Source: Flavobacteriales bacterium
Lineage (GTDB): Bacteria; Bacteroidota; Bacteroidia; Flavobacteriales_C; GCA-002722245
Length of the DNA: 64,000 bases
Direction of reading: 5' to 3'
Assembly (NCBI GenBank): GCA_023251075.1
Contig: JAHEZM010000018.1
Coordinates: 1-64,000, forward strand
Numbering within the stretch: the first letter of the stretch is position 1; each line of letters opens with the position of its first letter. Positions 18,300-26,802 of this stretch are shown here, piece by piece. Position numbers and translations under genes: made by a program. Below the pieces are notes generated by a model. The model was not told the DNA's origin and did no database searches. It saw only the letters and a list, made by a program, of their open reading frames with translations.

Positions 18300-18722
18300 T
18301 TACAATTCATCTATTATCCATTCTTCATCTACTCCTTCGTCGAGAAGATATTCTTCTACAGCTTCGTCTTTTGCACTGGCTGTTTTGCTTACTAATTCAG
18401 CACTGGCGCCAATGCTTTCGTAAATAAGCTCATCGTCGAATTCTTCAATATTTTCGTTTACATAAGAAACATAATCTATCCCTGTTTGAGCAGGAGCAAC
18501 AGTATTTTCAACGGGTGTGCTTTTGGTGAAAAACCAAATGGTTAATGCCATTGCCGAACTTGAAAAAGCAAAAAGTGGATATTTAAATCTTGCGAAAAAA
18601 GAACCTTTGTTTTTCTCTTGAATTTTACTCTGAACATTTACTTCTAATTCATTAAAGTAATTTTCGGGAACAGAAAATCCGTGGTTGATTTTATTTTCTT
18701 CTATGTTAATCTTTTTGCTCAT
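18300..18722 (-). CDS. Small membrane protein, probable anti-sigma factor
   Basis: The 140-residue protein has an N-terminal cytoplasmic part with 'FSVPENYFNELEVNVQSKI', one membrane helix (about 47-66) and an acidic C-terminal part ending 'DEEWIIDEL'. The FxVPxNYF stretch before a single helix is typical of small proteins encoded next to ECF sigma factors in Bacteroidota. It lies 31 bp behind the sigma gene. Sigma-factor control is inferred from this position; no zinc-binding HxxxCxxC motif is present. Confidence 0.65.
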   Translation of the reverse strand: MSKKINIEENKINHGFSVPENYFNELEVNVQSKIQEKNKGSFFARFKYPLFAFSSSAMALTIWFFTKSTPVENTVAPAQTGIDYVSYVNENIEEFDDELIYESIGASAELVSKTASAKDEAVEEYLLDEGVDEEWIIDEL

Positions 18723-18753
18723 TTGTCTTATGACTTTTAATAAATGATTTGGT

Positions 18754-19302
18754 TTAATCGTTCTCTAAAAATTCTTCTATTTTTTTTACTGCCAAGTGGT
18801 ACGATGCTTTTAAAGCACCTACGGAAGTGCCTGTTATTTCAGCAATTTCTTCGTATTTCATTTCTTCGAAATATTTCATATTAAAAACCATTCTTTGTTT
18901 TTCAGGAAGCGTTAAAATGGCTTTTTGTAATTTCTTTTGAATTTCATCTCCCGAGAATCCTTCACTATTGTCAATGGCGGCAATCAATTGTTCTTCTATA
19001 TCTACAATAGAAATAAAAAAGCGTTTTCTTTTTTTGTTTAAAAAGGTGAAGCATTCGTTGGAAGCGATGCGATAAATCCAGGTAAATAATTTCGATTCTT
19101 CATGGAAAGAATCCAGTCCGTTCCAAATCTTTATAAAGATATCCTGAGTAATATCGTTGGCATCATCATGATCAATTACCATTCTTCGAACATGCCAGTA
19201 AACACGTTGCTTATATTCCTGCATGAGGAGGTTGAATCCCAGATTTCGGGTTTCCCGATTCCTGAATTTTTCTAGTAATTCTCTGTCAGTCCATTTTTCC
19301 AT
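18754..19302 (-). CDS. ECF-type RNA polymerase sigma factor
   Basis: The 182-residue protein has sigma-70 region 2 (about 20-90, with 'DDANDITQDIFIKIWNGLDSF' in part and 'LFTWIYRIASN') and region 4 (about 120-175, 'LPEKQRMVFNMKYFEEMKYEEIAE' in part, then 'TSVGALKASYHLAVKKIEEFL'). It has no region 3 and so belongs to the extracytoplasmic-function class. Together with the anti-sigma-like and Spy-like genes behind it, it forms a three-gene envelope-stress-type cassette. Its start is only 26 bp behind the stop of the transketolase C-half gene, so it may also be read from that operon. Confidence 0.92.
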   Translation of the reverse strand: MEKWTDRELLEKFRNRETRNLGFNLLMQEYKQRVYWHVRRMVIDHDDANDITQDIFIKIWNGLDSFHEESKLFTWIYRIASNECFTFLNKKRKRFFISIVDIEEQLIAAIDNSEGFSGDEIQKKLQKAILTLPEKQRMVFNMKYFEEMKYEEIAEITGTSVGALKASYHLAVKKIEEFLEND

Positions 19303-19328
19303 TTTCTGCTACAGAGCGTAGTAAAGGC

Positions 19329-20282
19329 TTACTTTCTTTTGATTACCTTCTGAACGGCTTCTACAATGTTAGGAGTATTGATTCCGTATTTCGTCATCAA
19401 TTGTTCTTCTGTTCCACTTTCACCAAATTTGTCGTTTACCGCAACAAATTCAATTGGAGTAGGAAGTTGTTTGGCCAACAACTGAGCGATGCTGTCTCCT
19501 AAACCGCCATTCATTTGATGTTCTTCAGCAGTTACCACGCATTTAGTTTTTTGTACTGATGCTAGGACTGCCTTTTCATCTAAAGGTTTAATGGTGTGTA
19601 TATTTATTATTTCGGCAGAGATACCTTGTTGTGCTAAAATCTCTCCTGCCAGTATAGCTTTCCAAACTAAATGACCAGTGGCAAAAATAGTGACATCTGT
19701 TCCCTCGTTCAATATTACTGCTTTTCCAATTTCAAAGGTTTGATCTACCGGAGTGAAGTTTGGAACTTTCGGACGGCCGAATCTCAGGTAAACCGGACCA
19801 TCGTATGCAGCTGCAGCAATTGTTGCTGCTTTGGTTTGGTTGAAATCACAAGGATTAATCACTACCATTCCTGGTAACATTTTCATTAATCCAATATCTT
19901 CTAATATCTGATGTGTTGCACCATCTTCTCCCAAAGTTAAACCAGCGTGAGAAGCAGCAATTTTTACGTTTTTACCAGAGTAAGCAATCGACTGACGAAT
20001 TTGATCATAAACTCTACCCGTTGCAAAATTCGCGAAAGTACCGGCAAATGGAATTTTACCACCAATGGTTAAGCCGGCAGCAATCCCCATCATATTGGCT
20101 TCAGCAATACCAATTTGGAAGAATCTTTCAGGATTTTCTTTAATAAATTGATCCATCTTTAATGATCCGATCAAATCGGCACAAAGTGCTACTACATTCG
20201 GATTGGTTCTTCCTAGTTCTGTTAATCCCGCTCCAAATCCTGAACGAGTATCTTGCTGATTTTGTATTTCGTATTTTTTCAT
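19329..20282 (-). CDS. Transketolase, C-terminal half
   Basis: I start at ATG 20282 (MKKYEIQNQQDTRSG); the frame is open 36 codons further, but that part comes from the repeat region and does not resemble the family. The 317-residue protein carries the pyrimidine-binding domain ('AEANMMGIAAGLTIGGKIPFAG') and the C-terminal domain ('HTIKPLDEKAV'). With the N-terminal half at 22001-22846 it should form a working transketolase of the pentose-phosphate pathway. The halves are usually adjacent; here a von Willebrand A gene and a palindromic element lie between them. Confidence 0.92.
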   Translation of the reverse strand: MKKYEIQNQQDTRSGFGAGLTELGRTNPNVVALCADLIGSLKMDQFIKENPERFFQIGIAEANMMGIAAGLTIGGKIPFAGTFANFATGRVYDQIRQSIAYSGKNVKIAASHAGLTLGEDGATHQILEDIGLMKMLPGMVVINPCDFNQTKAATIAAAAYDGPVYLRFGRPKVPNFTPVDQTFEIGKAVILNEGTDVTIFATGHLVWKAILAGEILAQQGISAEIINIHTIKPLDEKAVLASVQKTKCVVTAEEHQMNGGLGDSIAQLLAKQLPTPIEFVAVNDKFGESGTEEQLMTKYGINTPNIVEAVQKVIKRK

Positions 20283-20380
20283 ATCTCTTTTTCGTGGCGC
20301 TAAAATAAGAACATATTTTAAAGGGAGGTAATTAAAAGGGCTTTTCTTTGAGTAAGTAATTTCAAATTTAGCGGAGTGCT

Positions 20381-20524
20381 GTAATTTCAAATTTTGCGAA
20401 GCGAATTTGAAATCTTCATTTCAGGCATTTGTAATGCCGATGCGTGCTATTTAAAGTATAACTATCGCGATTAAAAATCGCTAAAATGGGGATTTCAGAT
20501 TCGCTTCGCAAAATCTGAAATTAC
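20381..20524. repeat. Composite palindromic repeat element (MITE/REP-like)
   Basis: A 34-bp left arm (20381-20414) and right arm (20491-20524) are inverted copies that agree at 32 of 34 positions. Each arm is itself nearly palindromic around GCGAAGCG. Between them are two more perfect hairpins, GGCATT/AATGCC (20424-20438) and GCGAT/ATCGC (20467-20481). A degenerate extra copy of the left arm starts at 20356. The structure suggests a non-coding mobile repeat, perhaps moved by a REP-associated transposase elsewhere. It lies between the vWA gene and the transketolase C-half. Confidence 0.7.
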
Positions 20525-20531
20525 GGGGATC

Positions 20532-21926
20532 TTAAAACAAATCAACCTTAATCTGTTTTCCTGATTCAACTTTAAATTTCTTTTCAATAGTATAAATGCT
20601 TCGTTTAGCATTTTTAGTGCGGTAAACAACGGTGTAAGTACCGGGTAACATATAAATTGTTTCTGCCGGACTCTCTACATTCATTTCGTAAATCATTTCC
20701 AGTTTTCCATTTACCAACTGGTAAATACTTCCAAATCCAAAGGTGTTTACATTGAAAGAAACTCTTCCGGGTTGAGGAACTTCAATTTTTTTGGTTTCGC
20801 TTTGAGCGATTTGTACTGTGGTTTTAATTCGTGGAATAGTGAGTAACTCAATATTGTATTCTCCCACAATGTACTTTTCTACTCTTTCAAATTTTTGATG
20901 ATTCAGTATTTTAGAAGAATCTCTTTGAATAATAATTCCTTCAAAACCATACTGATTATTGGTGTTACCTGCCGATTTAAATTGTAAAGATCCTTGTGGT
21001 GCATCAATATTTACTATGGTGTGTTCTCCGGGTTTAAAGCGAACATTTTCTTTCCTCATTTGGGGTTTGGTGTGTACCACTATTTTATAGGTGCTCAAAG
21101 GATCGATGGAAATAGTATCAGGATTTCCCTTATAATTTAAGGTATGCACTAAATTGTATTTTATTTCTCCGGTATGCTGATCGTAGAAAGTCATGTTGGC
21201 GTTGGTTTCTGTGGGCTGCTGATTAACATTTAATAAATTAATCTGGCAAGAGGTGGTGCTTAATGCTTCGGCAATAACAATAGATAAAATAGATTTAAAA
21301 GAGTTTTTATTACTGGCATCATAATATTCACCCATGCAACGAAATTGTTCCGAATAATCCTGATCCATTCCCACTCCAATCACAAAAGGTTTTAAAATAA
21401 TACCGTTCTGCTGTAATGCTCTTGATACTGCACAAGGATCTCCATTACAGGCCTCAATTCCATCGGTAATTAAGATGATAATATTTCTGCAGTTTTTGCA
21501 AGGAGGGAAATCTGCTTCAGAGGCTTCCAGTGATTTGGCAATTAAGGTGGTTCCTTTAGGCTGAGTAGATTTTAAAACATGTTTTATTTTCTCAATATTA
21601 TTTTTCTCGAAAGGAACTTCTAAATGAGTGTCTTCACAATCTTGCGGACCGCTATTAATATCTTTTCTGTTTCCGTAAACACGAAGAGCCACTTCAACGT
21701 TTTCAATGTTTTTTAAACTGTCGATAGCAGTAGAAAGCAAACGTTGGGCGATAGCGATTTTAGTTTCACCATCCATCAATCCCCACATACTTTGTGAAGC
21801 GTCGAAAATAAATAGGATGCGTGTTTTAATTACAGAATCTTTCGCTATTTCTTTTTTCGGATGCTTTTGTGCAAACGATATGGAGAAGAGTAATAAGAAT
21901 AATATAGATCCTGCAATCTTCTTCAT
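20532..21926 (-). CDS. Exported von Willebrand factor A domain protein
   Basis: The 464-residue protein has a signal peptide (about 1-20, ISFAQ) and a vWA domain (about 35-215) with an intact metal site: DASQS (Asp42, Ser44, Ser46), 'KGTTLI' and 'LITDGIEACNGD'. The remaining 250 residues form beta-rich repeats resembling PEGA or surface-binding modules ('AGNTNNQYGFEGIIIQRD', 'LPGTYTVVYRT'). vWA domains bind proteins through a metal ion. The gene sits between the two halves of transketolase, 74 bp after the first and 249 bp before the second, which is an unexpected place. Confidence 0.85.
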   Translation of the reverse strand: MKKIAGSILFLLLFSISFAQKHPKKEIAKDSVIKTRILFIFDASQSMWGLMDGETKIAIAQRLLSTAIDSLKNIENVEVALRVYGNRKDINSGPQDCEDTHLEVPFEKNNIEKIKHVLKSTQPKGTTLIAKSLEASEADFPPCKNCRNIIILITDGIEACNGDPCAVSRALQQNGIILKPFVIGVGMDQDYSEQFRCMGEYYDASNKNSFKSILSIVIAEALSTTSCQINLLNVNQQPTETNANMTFYDQHTGEIKYNLVHTLNYKGNPDTISIDPLSTYKIVVHTKPQMRKENVRFKPGEHTIVNIDAPQGSLQFKSAGNTNNQYGFEGIIIQRDSSKILNHQKFERVEKYIVGEYNIELLTIPRIKTTVQIAQSETKKIEVPQPGRVSFNVNTFGFGSIYQLVNGKLEMIYEMNVESPAETIYMLPGTYTVVYRTKNAKRSIYTIEKKFKVESGKQIKVDLF

Positions 21927-22000
21927 GATAATTTACAGAGTACAAAGTTTAAAGTATTGTTTACTCAGCAAACCTTATACCTCAATTTTCTATAATAATG

Positions 22001-22846
22001 CTAATAGTCGCCTAAAGTTTCAGCATTTTGCGCTAATGCCGATTGTAATTGCTCATTGTTAGGAGCAACACCATGCCATTTGTGAGAACCCATCATGAAA
22101 TCAACACCATTACCCATTTGAGTAGTCATCATAATCATAATTGGAGTTCCTTTTCCGGTTAAAGTTTTTGCTTTATTTAAAGTAGCAATTACCTCTTCCA
22201 TTTTGTTGCCATTCATTTCTAAAACAGTCCAACCGAAAGCTTCCCATTTAGCTTTTAAATTTCCTAGTGAAAGAACTTCGTCGGTACTACCATCAATTTG
22301 TGCTTTGTTATAATCTATGGTTGCAATGATATTATCTACTTTTTTAGCTGCGGCGTACATAGCTGCTTCCCAAATTTGCCCTTCTTGCTGCTCGCCATCA
22401 CCCATTAAGCAAAAAACCAATTTATTGTCTTTGTTTAGTTTTTTCGCTTGCGCTGCACCCAGTGCCACCGACAAACCTTGTCCGAGTGAACCACTTGCAA
22501 CTCTAATTCCCGGCAATCCTTCATGAGGAGTGGGGTGTCCTTGTAATCGTGAATCTAAGCTTCTAAAAGTGGCCATTTCCTTCACAGGGAAATATCCGGC
22601 TCTTCCTAAAACACTGTAAAAAACTGGGGAAATATGTCCGTTCGATAAAAAGAAAATATCTTCATTTTGGCCATCCATATCCCAGTTGTTTGGCTGGTGA
22701 GTCATGATTTCGTTATACAAAGCCACAAAATATTCGGCACAACCTAATGAACCTCCAGGGTGACCTGAGTTGTTTTGATGAACCATTCTAACGATGTCGC
22801 GACGAACTTGTGAAACAATCTGCTCTAATTTTTGGATGTCTGCCAT
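22001..22846 (-). CDS. Transketolase, N-terminal (thiamine-diphosphate) half
   Basis: I start at ATG 22846 (MADIQKLEQIVSQVRRDIVRMV); the longer open frame overlaps the divergent ychF gene. The 281-residue protein has the transketolase ThDP domain: 'SGHPGGSLGCAEYF', 'FLSNGHISPVFYSVLGRAG', and the GDG motif 'CLMGDGEQQEGQIWEAAMYAA' (in part) with 'IDYNKAQIDG'. It needs the C-terminal half at 19329-20282 to be active. The intergenic region shared with ychF (22847-22938) must hold both promoters. Confidence 0.92.
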   Translation of the reverse strand: MADIQKLEQIVSQVRRDIVRMVHQNNSGHPGGSLGCAEYFVALYNEIMTHQPNNWDMDGQNEDIFFLSNGHISPVFYSVLGRAGYFPVKEMATFRSLDSRLQGHPTPHEGLPGIRVASGSLGQGLSVALGAAQAKKLNKDNKLVFCLMGDGEQQEGQIWEAAMYAAAKKVDNIIATIDYNKAQIDGSTDEVLSLGNLKAKWEAFGWTVLEMNGNKMEEVIATLNKAKTLTGKGTPIMIMMTTQMGNGVDFMMGSHKWHGVAPNNEQLQSALAQNAETLGDY

Positions 22847-22912
22847 GTCGGTTAAATTTTTTACGAAAATAGTATTTAGAATGTGAATAGCCAATAAGTA
22901 ATCGGTATTTAC

Positions 22913-22920
22913 TATTTTTG
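22913..22920 (+). promoter_or_regulatory. Putative -7 promoter element of ychF
   Basis: TATTTTTG matches the Bacteroidota TAnnTTTG element exactly and is 18 bases before the ATG of ychF. No clear TTTG is visible at the -33 place. Confidence 0.45.
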
Positions 22921-22938
22921 CCTCCTTAAATTTTTTGT

Positions 22939-24039
22939 ATGGGATTAAAATGTGGAATTGTAGGATTGCCAAATGTAGGAAAATCAACCTTGTTCAACTG
23001 TCTTTCAAGTGCCAAAGCACAAGCGGCTAATTTTCCGTTTTGTACGATAGAGCCAAATATAGGTACTATCATCGTTCCCGATGCTCGTTTAAATAAATTA
23101 GAAGAGTTGGTGAAACCAGAAAGAGTACAAGCCAATGTGATGGAGATTGTAGATATTGCCGGCCTCGTGAAAGGAGCCAGTGAAGGTGAAGGTTTGGGAA
23201 ATATGTTCTTAGGAAATATTCGTGAGACCGATGCTATTTTGCATGTTATTCGTTGTTTCGATGACGATAATGTTATTCACGTTGATGGTTCTATTAATCC
23301 TATCCGCGATAAAGAAACCATTGATTTCGAATTGCAATTAAAAGATCTTGATACTATAGACAAGCGCTTGGAGAAAGCTGCTAAAATGACCAAGCATGGC
23401 GATAAGGATGCTATTAAATTGGTAGCTATTCTCGATCAGGTAAAACAAACTTTACTACAAGGTAAATCGGCAAGATCAGTGAGCTTGTCGGAAGATGAAG
23501 CCGTGGTTTTAGCCGAATTAAATTTAATTACAGCTAAACCTGTATTGTATGTTTGTAATGTTGATGAAAAGAGTTTACCTGCCAATGGAAATCAATATGT
23601 TGATGCAGTAAGAAAAGTGGCTGCTGAAGAAGGAGCAGAGGTGATGGTGATTTGTGCACAATTAGAATCAGATATTGCTGAATTGGAAAGCTACGAAGAA
23701 CGTCAAATGTTTTTGCAGGATGCAGGTTTATCAGAACCAGGCGTAAACAAATTAATTACCGCAGCATATAAATTGTTAAAGTTAAGTACCTACTTCACTG
23801 CGGGTGTGAAAGAGGTAAGAGCATGGACTATTAAAGAAGGTTTTAAAGCGCCACAGGCAGCAGGAGTTATTCATACCGATTTTGAAAAAGGCTTTATTCG
23901 TGCCGAGGTTATTAAGTACGAGGACTTTGTTAAATATGGCTCTGAAGCAGCGTGCAGAGATGCGGGTAAATTAGCTATCGAAGGAAAAGAATATGTAGTA
24001 GGAGATGGAGATGTGATGCATTTTAGATTTAATGTTTAA
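22939..24039 (+). CDS. ychF: Redox-regulated ribosome-binding ATPase YchF
   Basis: YchF is an Obg-family P-loop protein that prefers ATP to GTP and binds the ribosome. The 366-residue protein has the Walker A motif GLPNVGKST at the N-terminus, the switch II motif 'DIAGLVKGASEGEGLGNMFL', and NVDE in place of the GTP-specifying NKxD, which is the mark of this family. The C-terminal TGS domain is present ('EVRAWTIKEGFKAPQAAGVI' and 'DFEKGFIRAEV'). It is a single gene with its own promoter and a strong terminator at 24064-24091. Confidence 0.96.
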   Translation: MGLKCGIVGLPNVGKSTLFNCLSSAKAQAANFPFCTIEPNIGTIIVPDARLNKLEELVKPERVQANVMEIVDIAGLVKGASEGEGLGNMFLGNIRETDAILHVIRCFDDDNVIHVDGSINPIRDKETIDFELQLKDLDTIDKRLEKAAKMTKHGDKDAIKLVAILDQVKQTLLQGKSARSVSLSEDEAVVLAELNLITAKPVLYVCNVDEKSLPANGNQYVDAVRKVAAEEGAEVMVICAQLESDIAELESYEERQMFLQDAGLSEPGVNKLITAAYKLLKLSTYFTAGVKEVRAWTIKEGFKAPQAAGVIHTDFEKGFIRAEVIKYEDFVKYGSEAACRDAGKLAIEGKEYVVGDGDVMHFRFNV

Positions 24040-24063
24040 TTAAAATTTTATCACTCAATAAAA

Positions 24064-24091
24064 AAGCCTTTCGTAAGTAAACGAAAGGTTT
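24064..24091 (+). terminator. Intrinsic terminator of ychF
   Basis: AAGCCTTTCGT pairs with ACGAAAGGTTT across a 6-base loop, with one mismatch in the stem, and runs into T residues to position 24100. Confidence 0.85.
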
Positions 24092-24107
24092 TTTCTTTTT
24101 ATGTAAA

Positions 24108-24137
24108 TACCACTTTTTAGGTATTTCAGAAGTGGTA
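24108..24137. promoter_or_regulatory. Inverted repeat upstream of the imelysin operon
   Basis: TACCACTT (24108-24115) and AAGTGGTA (24130-24137) are a perfect 8-bp inverted repeat with a 14-bp spacer, 41 bp before the ATG at 24178. The spacing fits an operator for a dimeric repressor. It does not resemble a classical Fur box. Confidence 0.4.
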
Positions 24138-24177
24138 AATGCGGTATAAATTCGCTTCGTAATTAAAATAAACACAC

Positions 24178-25383
24178 ATGAAATATTTTTCTGTTTTCAC
24201 TTTATTGGTAGCATTGGTATTTACTTCTTGTAAAAAAGAACCTAAAAAGGAGGAAGAAGTAACTGTTGATCCTAATGCGGCACTCAAAAAAAGTATTGTT
24301 GAAAATTATGCCAATATAGCCTATTATTCTTATCTCGATAGCTACAATAAAGCGGTAGATTTAAAAACTGCTATTGATGCTTTTACAAGTGATCCTACCA
24401 ATACTACAAAATTTGCTGAAGCTAAAGCAGCATGGCTCCTTTCTCGTGAATCTTACGGACAAACAGAAGCTTTTCGATTTGCTGGCGGACCAATTGATGA
24501 TGCCAACGGACCTGAAGGATTGTTGAATTCATGGCCATTGGATGAAGCATATATTGATTATGTAAATGGTGATGCAAATTCCGGAATTATTAACAACACT
24601 GTTTCATATCCTACTATTAGTGAAAGTATGTTGGACTCTTTGAACACAGTAGGAGGTGAAACAAATATTAGTGTGGGATATCACGCGATAGAATTTTTAT
24701 TGTGGGGACAGGATTTAACTTCACCATCGGCTAAAACTCCAGGCCAACGTCCTAATACCGATTTCGTAGATGGAGGAACGGCTGCTAATCAATCGCGCAG
24801 AAGACAATACCTTTCTATTTGTGCCGATCTTTTAGTAGATCATCTTGAGTATGTTAAAAACGCTTGGGATCCTGCTGTTTCGAATAATTACAGAGCAACA
24901 TTTTTAGCTTTAAGTGCAAACGATGCTATTAAAAATATGATGACCGGAATGGGTGCTTTGAGTAAATCGGAATTGGCCGGACAACGTATTTTCACAGCTT
25001 ACGACAATCAGGATCAGGAAGACGAACATTCTTGCTTTAGTGATAATACACATCGCGATATTCGCTTAAATGCTATGGGAATTAGAAATATATACACCGG
25101 AAATTACACTCGTGCCGATGGAATTAGTGTGGTGAGTGGAGAATCGCTAAATGATCTTTTGAAAATTATTAATCCTACTCTGGCTACTCAAGTGATGAAT
25201 CAATTGAATACTGCTTTACAAAAAGTAAATGAAACAGCTATTCCTTTTGATTTTGCTATAACCGATGCAAACTCTCGTCCGGCAGTATTAGAAGCAGTCA
25301 ATAATCTTAAGGATTTAGGAGATGATTTTGTTTTAGCTGCTCAGGCTTTTGGAATTACAATCAGTACCGCTACACCTGAATAA
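24178..25383 (+). CDS. Imelysin-family lipoprotein (first of two)
   Basis: The 401-residue protein has a lipobox (Cys18 in VFTSC) and the imelysin (M75) fold, a pair of helical bundles. The conserved GxHxxE motif is intact as GYHAIEF (His169, Glu172). Other family stretches are 'NSWPLDEAYIDYV' and 'GMGALSKSELAGQRIFTAYD'. Imelysins such as EfeO or IrpA help bacteria take up iron; they are not thought to be active peptidases. The gene heads a three-gene operon with a di-haem protein and a second imelysin, which suggests metal handling at the cell envelope. An inverted repeat lies 41 bp upstream. Confidence 0.9.
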   Translation: MKYFSVFTLLVALVFTSCKKEPKKEEEVTVDPNAALKKSIVENYANIAYYSYLDSYNKAVDLKTAIDAFTSDPTNTTKFAEAKAAWLLSRESYGQTEAFRFAGGPIDDANGPEGLLNSWPLDEAYIDYVNGDANSGIINNTVSYPTISESMLDSLNTVGGETNISVGYHAIEFLLWGQDLTSPSAKTPGQRPNTDFVDGGTAANQSRRRQYLSICADLLVDHLEYVKNAWDPAVSNNYRATFLALSANDAIKNMMTGMGALSKSELAGQRIFTAYDNQDQEDEHSCFSDNTHRDIRLNAMGIRNIYTGNYTRADGISVVSGESLNDLLKIINPTLATQVMNQLNTALQKVNETAIPFDFAITDANSRPAVLEAVNNLKDLGDDFVLAAQAFGITISTATPE

Positions 25384-25398
25384 AATATTTGAAGTGCA

Positions 25399-26802
25399 AT
25401 GCGAAAGGCTGTTATTATCTGTAGTTTAATTTTTTTAGTTTTCTTTTTACAACAATGTAAAAAGGAAATTAAAACAGAGGAACAACCATTGAAAGCTGAA
25501 GAGAATGAACAATATTCGGGCGGACAAGTAACTGTTTTCGATCAATCGCCCAGTGCTTTTGGCTCACAAGCTCCCGGATTATTAGGAGATAATGAACTTT
25601 TGTTTTTTGTTGGTCATGCTTTTTTCACCCAAAATTGGGTAACCGCTCCTTCTTCCACCACAGCAAGAGATGGATTGGGGCCGTTTTTTAATTCTAATTC
25701 CTGTTCGGGCTGCCATTTTAAAGATGGTCGCGGACGAGCGCCTAATTTTGATGGAGAAGTTTCAAGTGGTTTGGTTTTGCGATTAAGTATTCCCGGAACA
25801 GGTTCTCACGGTGAGCCTTTAAATGAACCTCTTTATGGCAAACAGCTACAAGATCAAGCAATTTCTTCGACATTAAAAGAAGGAAGCTATACCATTCTAT
25901 ATACTGAAAGTTCGGGCACCTTTAGTGATGGAACTGCTTATAGCTTGAGAAAACCGGAATACCAAATCAATAATTTGAATTATGGAGCAATGGATGCTTC
26001 TGTTCAAATTTCCGCTCGTGTGGCAAGACAAATGGTTGGGTTAGGATTATTAGAAGCGTTGAGCGAAGCAACGATACTTTCCCGTGCCGATGAAAATGAT
26101 GCAAATGGTGATGGCATTTCAGGGAAAGTTAATTATGTATGGGATTATAAAAATCAGCAAAATGCTATAGGTCGTTTTGGATGGAAGGCAGAGCATCCTT
26201 CTTTGTATCAACAAAGCGCAGCGGCTTTATATGAAGATATTGGTATTTCTACTTCATTATACAATTCTCAAAATTGTACCACAGGTGATTGTTCTTCTTT
26301 AGCTAACGGAGGAAATCCTGAAATTGATGAAGATGATTTATTAAAGGTGGTATTGTATTGCCAAACTTTAGCTGTACCGGCAAGAAGAAATTGGACAGAT
26401 CAAACCGTATTGAAGGGAAAACAATTGTTCATTAATTCAGGTTGTGCTTCTTGCCATGCGCCAACAATAACTACGGGTACGCATCCTACAATATCAGCTT
26501 TATCCAATCAAACCATTCATCCTTATTCCGACCTTCTTTTACATGATATGGGTGAAGGATTAGCCGATAATCACAGTGATTTTTTAGCCACCGGAAGAGA
26601 ATGGAGAACTCCTCCTTTATGGGGAATAGGATTGTTTCAAACAGTAAACGGACACACTTTTTATTTGCATGACGGAAGAGCAAGGAATTTGGAAGAGGCT
26701 ATTCTTTGGCATGGTGGTGAAGCAGGTGTGGCGAGAAATAAATTTGTTGCAATGTCAAAAGCTGACAGAGATGCATTGATCAGTTTTTTAAATTCTTTAT
26801 AA
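25399..26802 (+). CDS. Di-haem oxidoreductase lipoprotein (DUF1111 family)
   Basis: The 467-residue protein has a lipobox (Cys20, FLQQC) and two c-type haem motifs, CSGCH (102-106) and CASCH (349-353). The stretches 'GLGPFFNSN', 'GRFGWKAEHPS' and 'RTPPLWGIGL' mark the DUF1111 di-haem oxidoreductases, relatives of bacterial cytochrome c peroxidases. The natural substrate of this family is not settled. It starts 15 bp after the first imelysin gene, and its stop overlaps the start of the second by 1 bp (TAATG). A redox step linked to iron uptake is the usual guess for this gene set. Confidence 0.9.
   Translation: MRKAVIICSLIFLVFFLQQCKKEIKTEEQPLKAEENEQYSGGQVTVFDQSPSAFGSQAPGLLGDNELLFFVGHAFFTQNWVTAPSSTTARDGLGPFFNSNSCSGCHFKDGRGRAPNFDGEVSSGLVLRLSIPGTGSHGEPLNEPLYGKQLQDQAISSTLKEGSYTILYTESSGTFSDGTAYSLRKPEYQINNLNYGAMDASVQISARVARQMVGLGLLEALSEATILSRADENDANGDGISGKVNYVWDYKNQQNAIGRFGWKAEHPSLYQQSAAALYEDIGISTSLYNSQNCTTGDCSSLANGGNPEIDEDDLLKVVLYCQTLAVPARRNWTDQTVLKGKQLFINSGCASCHAPTITTGTHPTISALSNQTIHPYSDLLLHDMGEGLADNHSDFLATGREWRTPPLWGIGLFQTVNGHTFYLHDGRARNLEEAILWHGGEAGVARNKFVAMSKADRDALISFLNSL

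Noticed and set aside
19329-22846. A transketolase gene broken by frameshift or insertion
   Set aside because: Both halves begin and end as the normal two-gene form found in many bacteria, each with a proper start and stop; only the gap between them is unusual.
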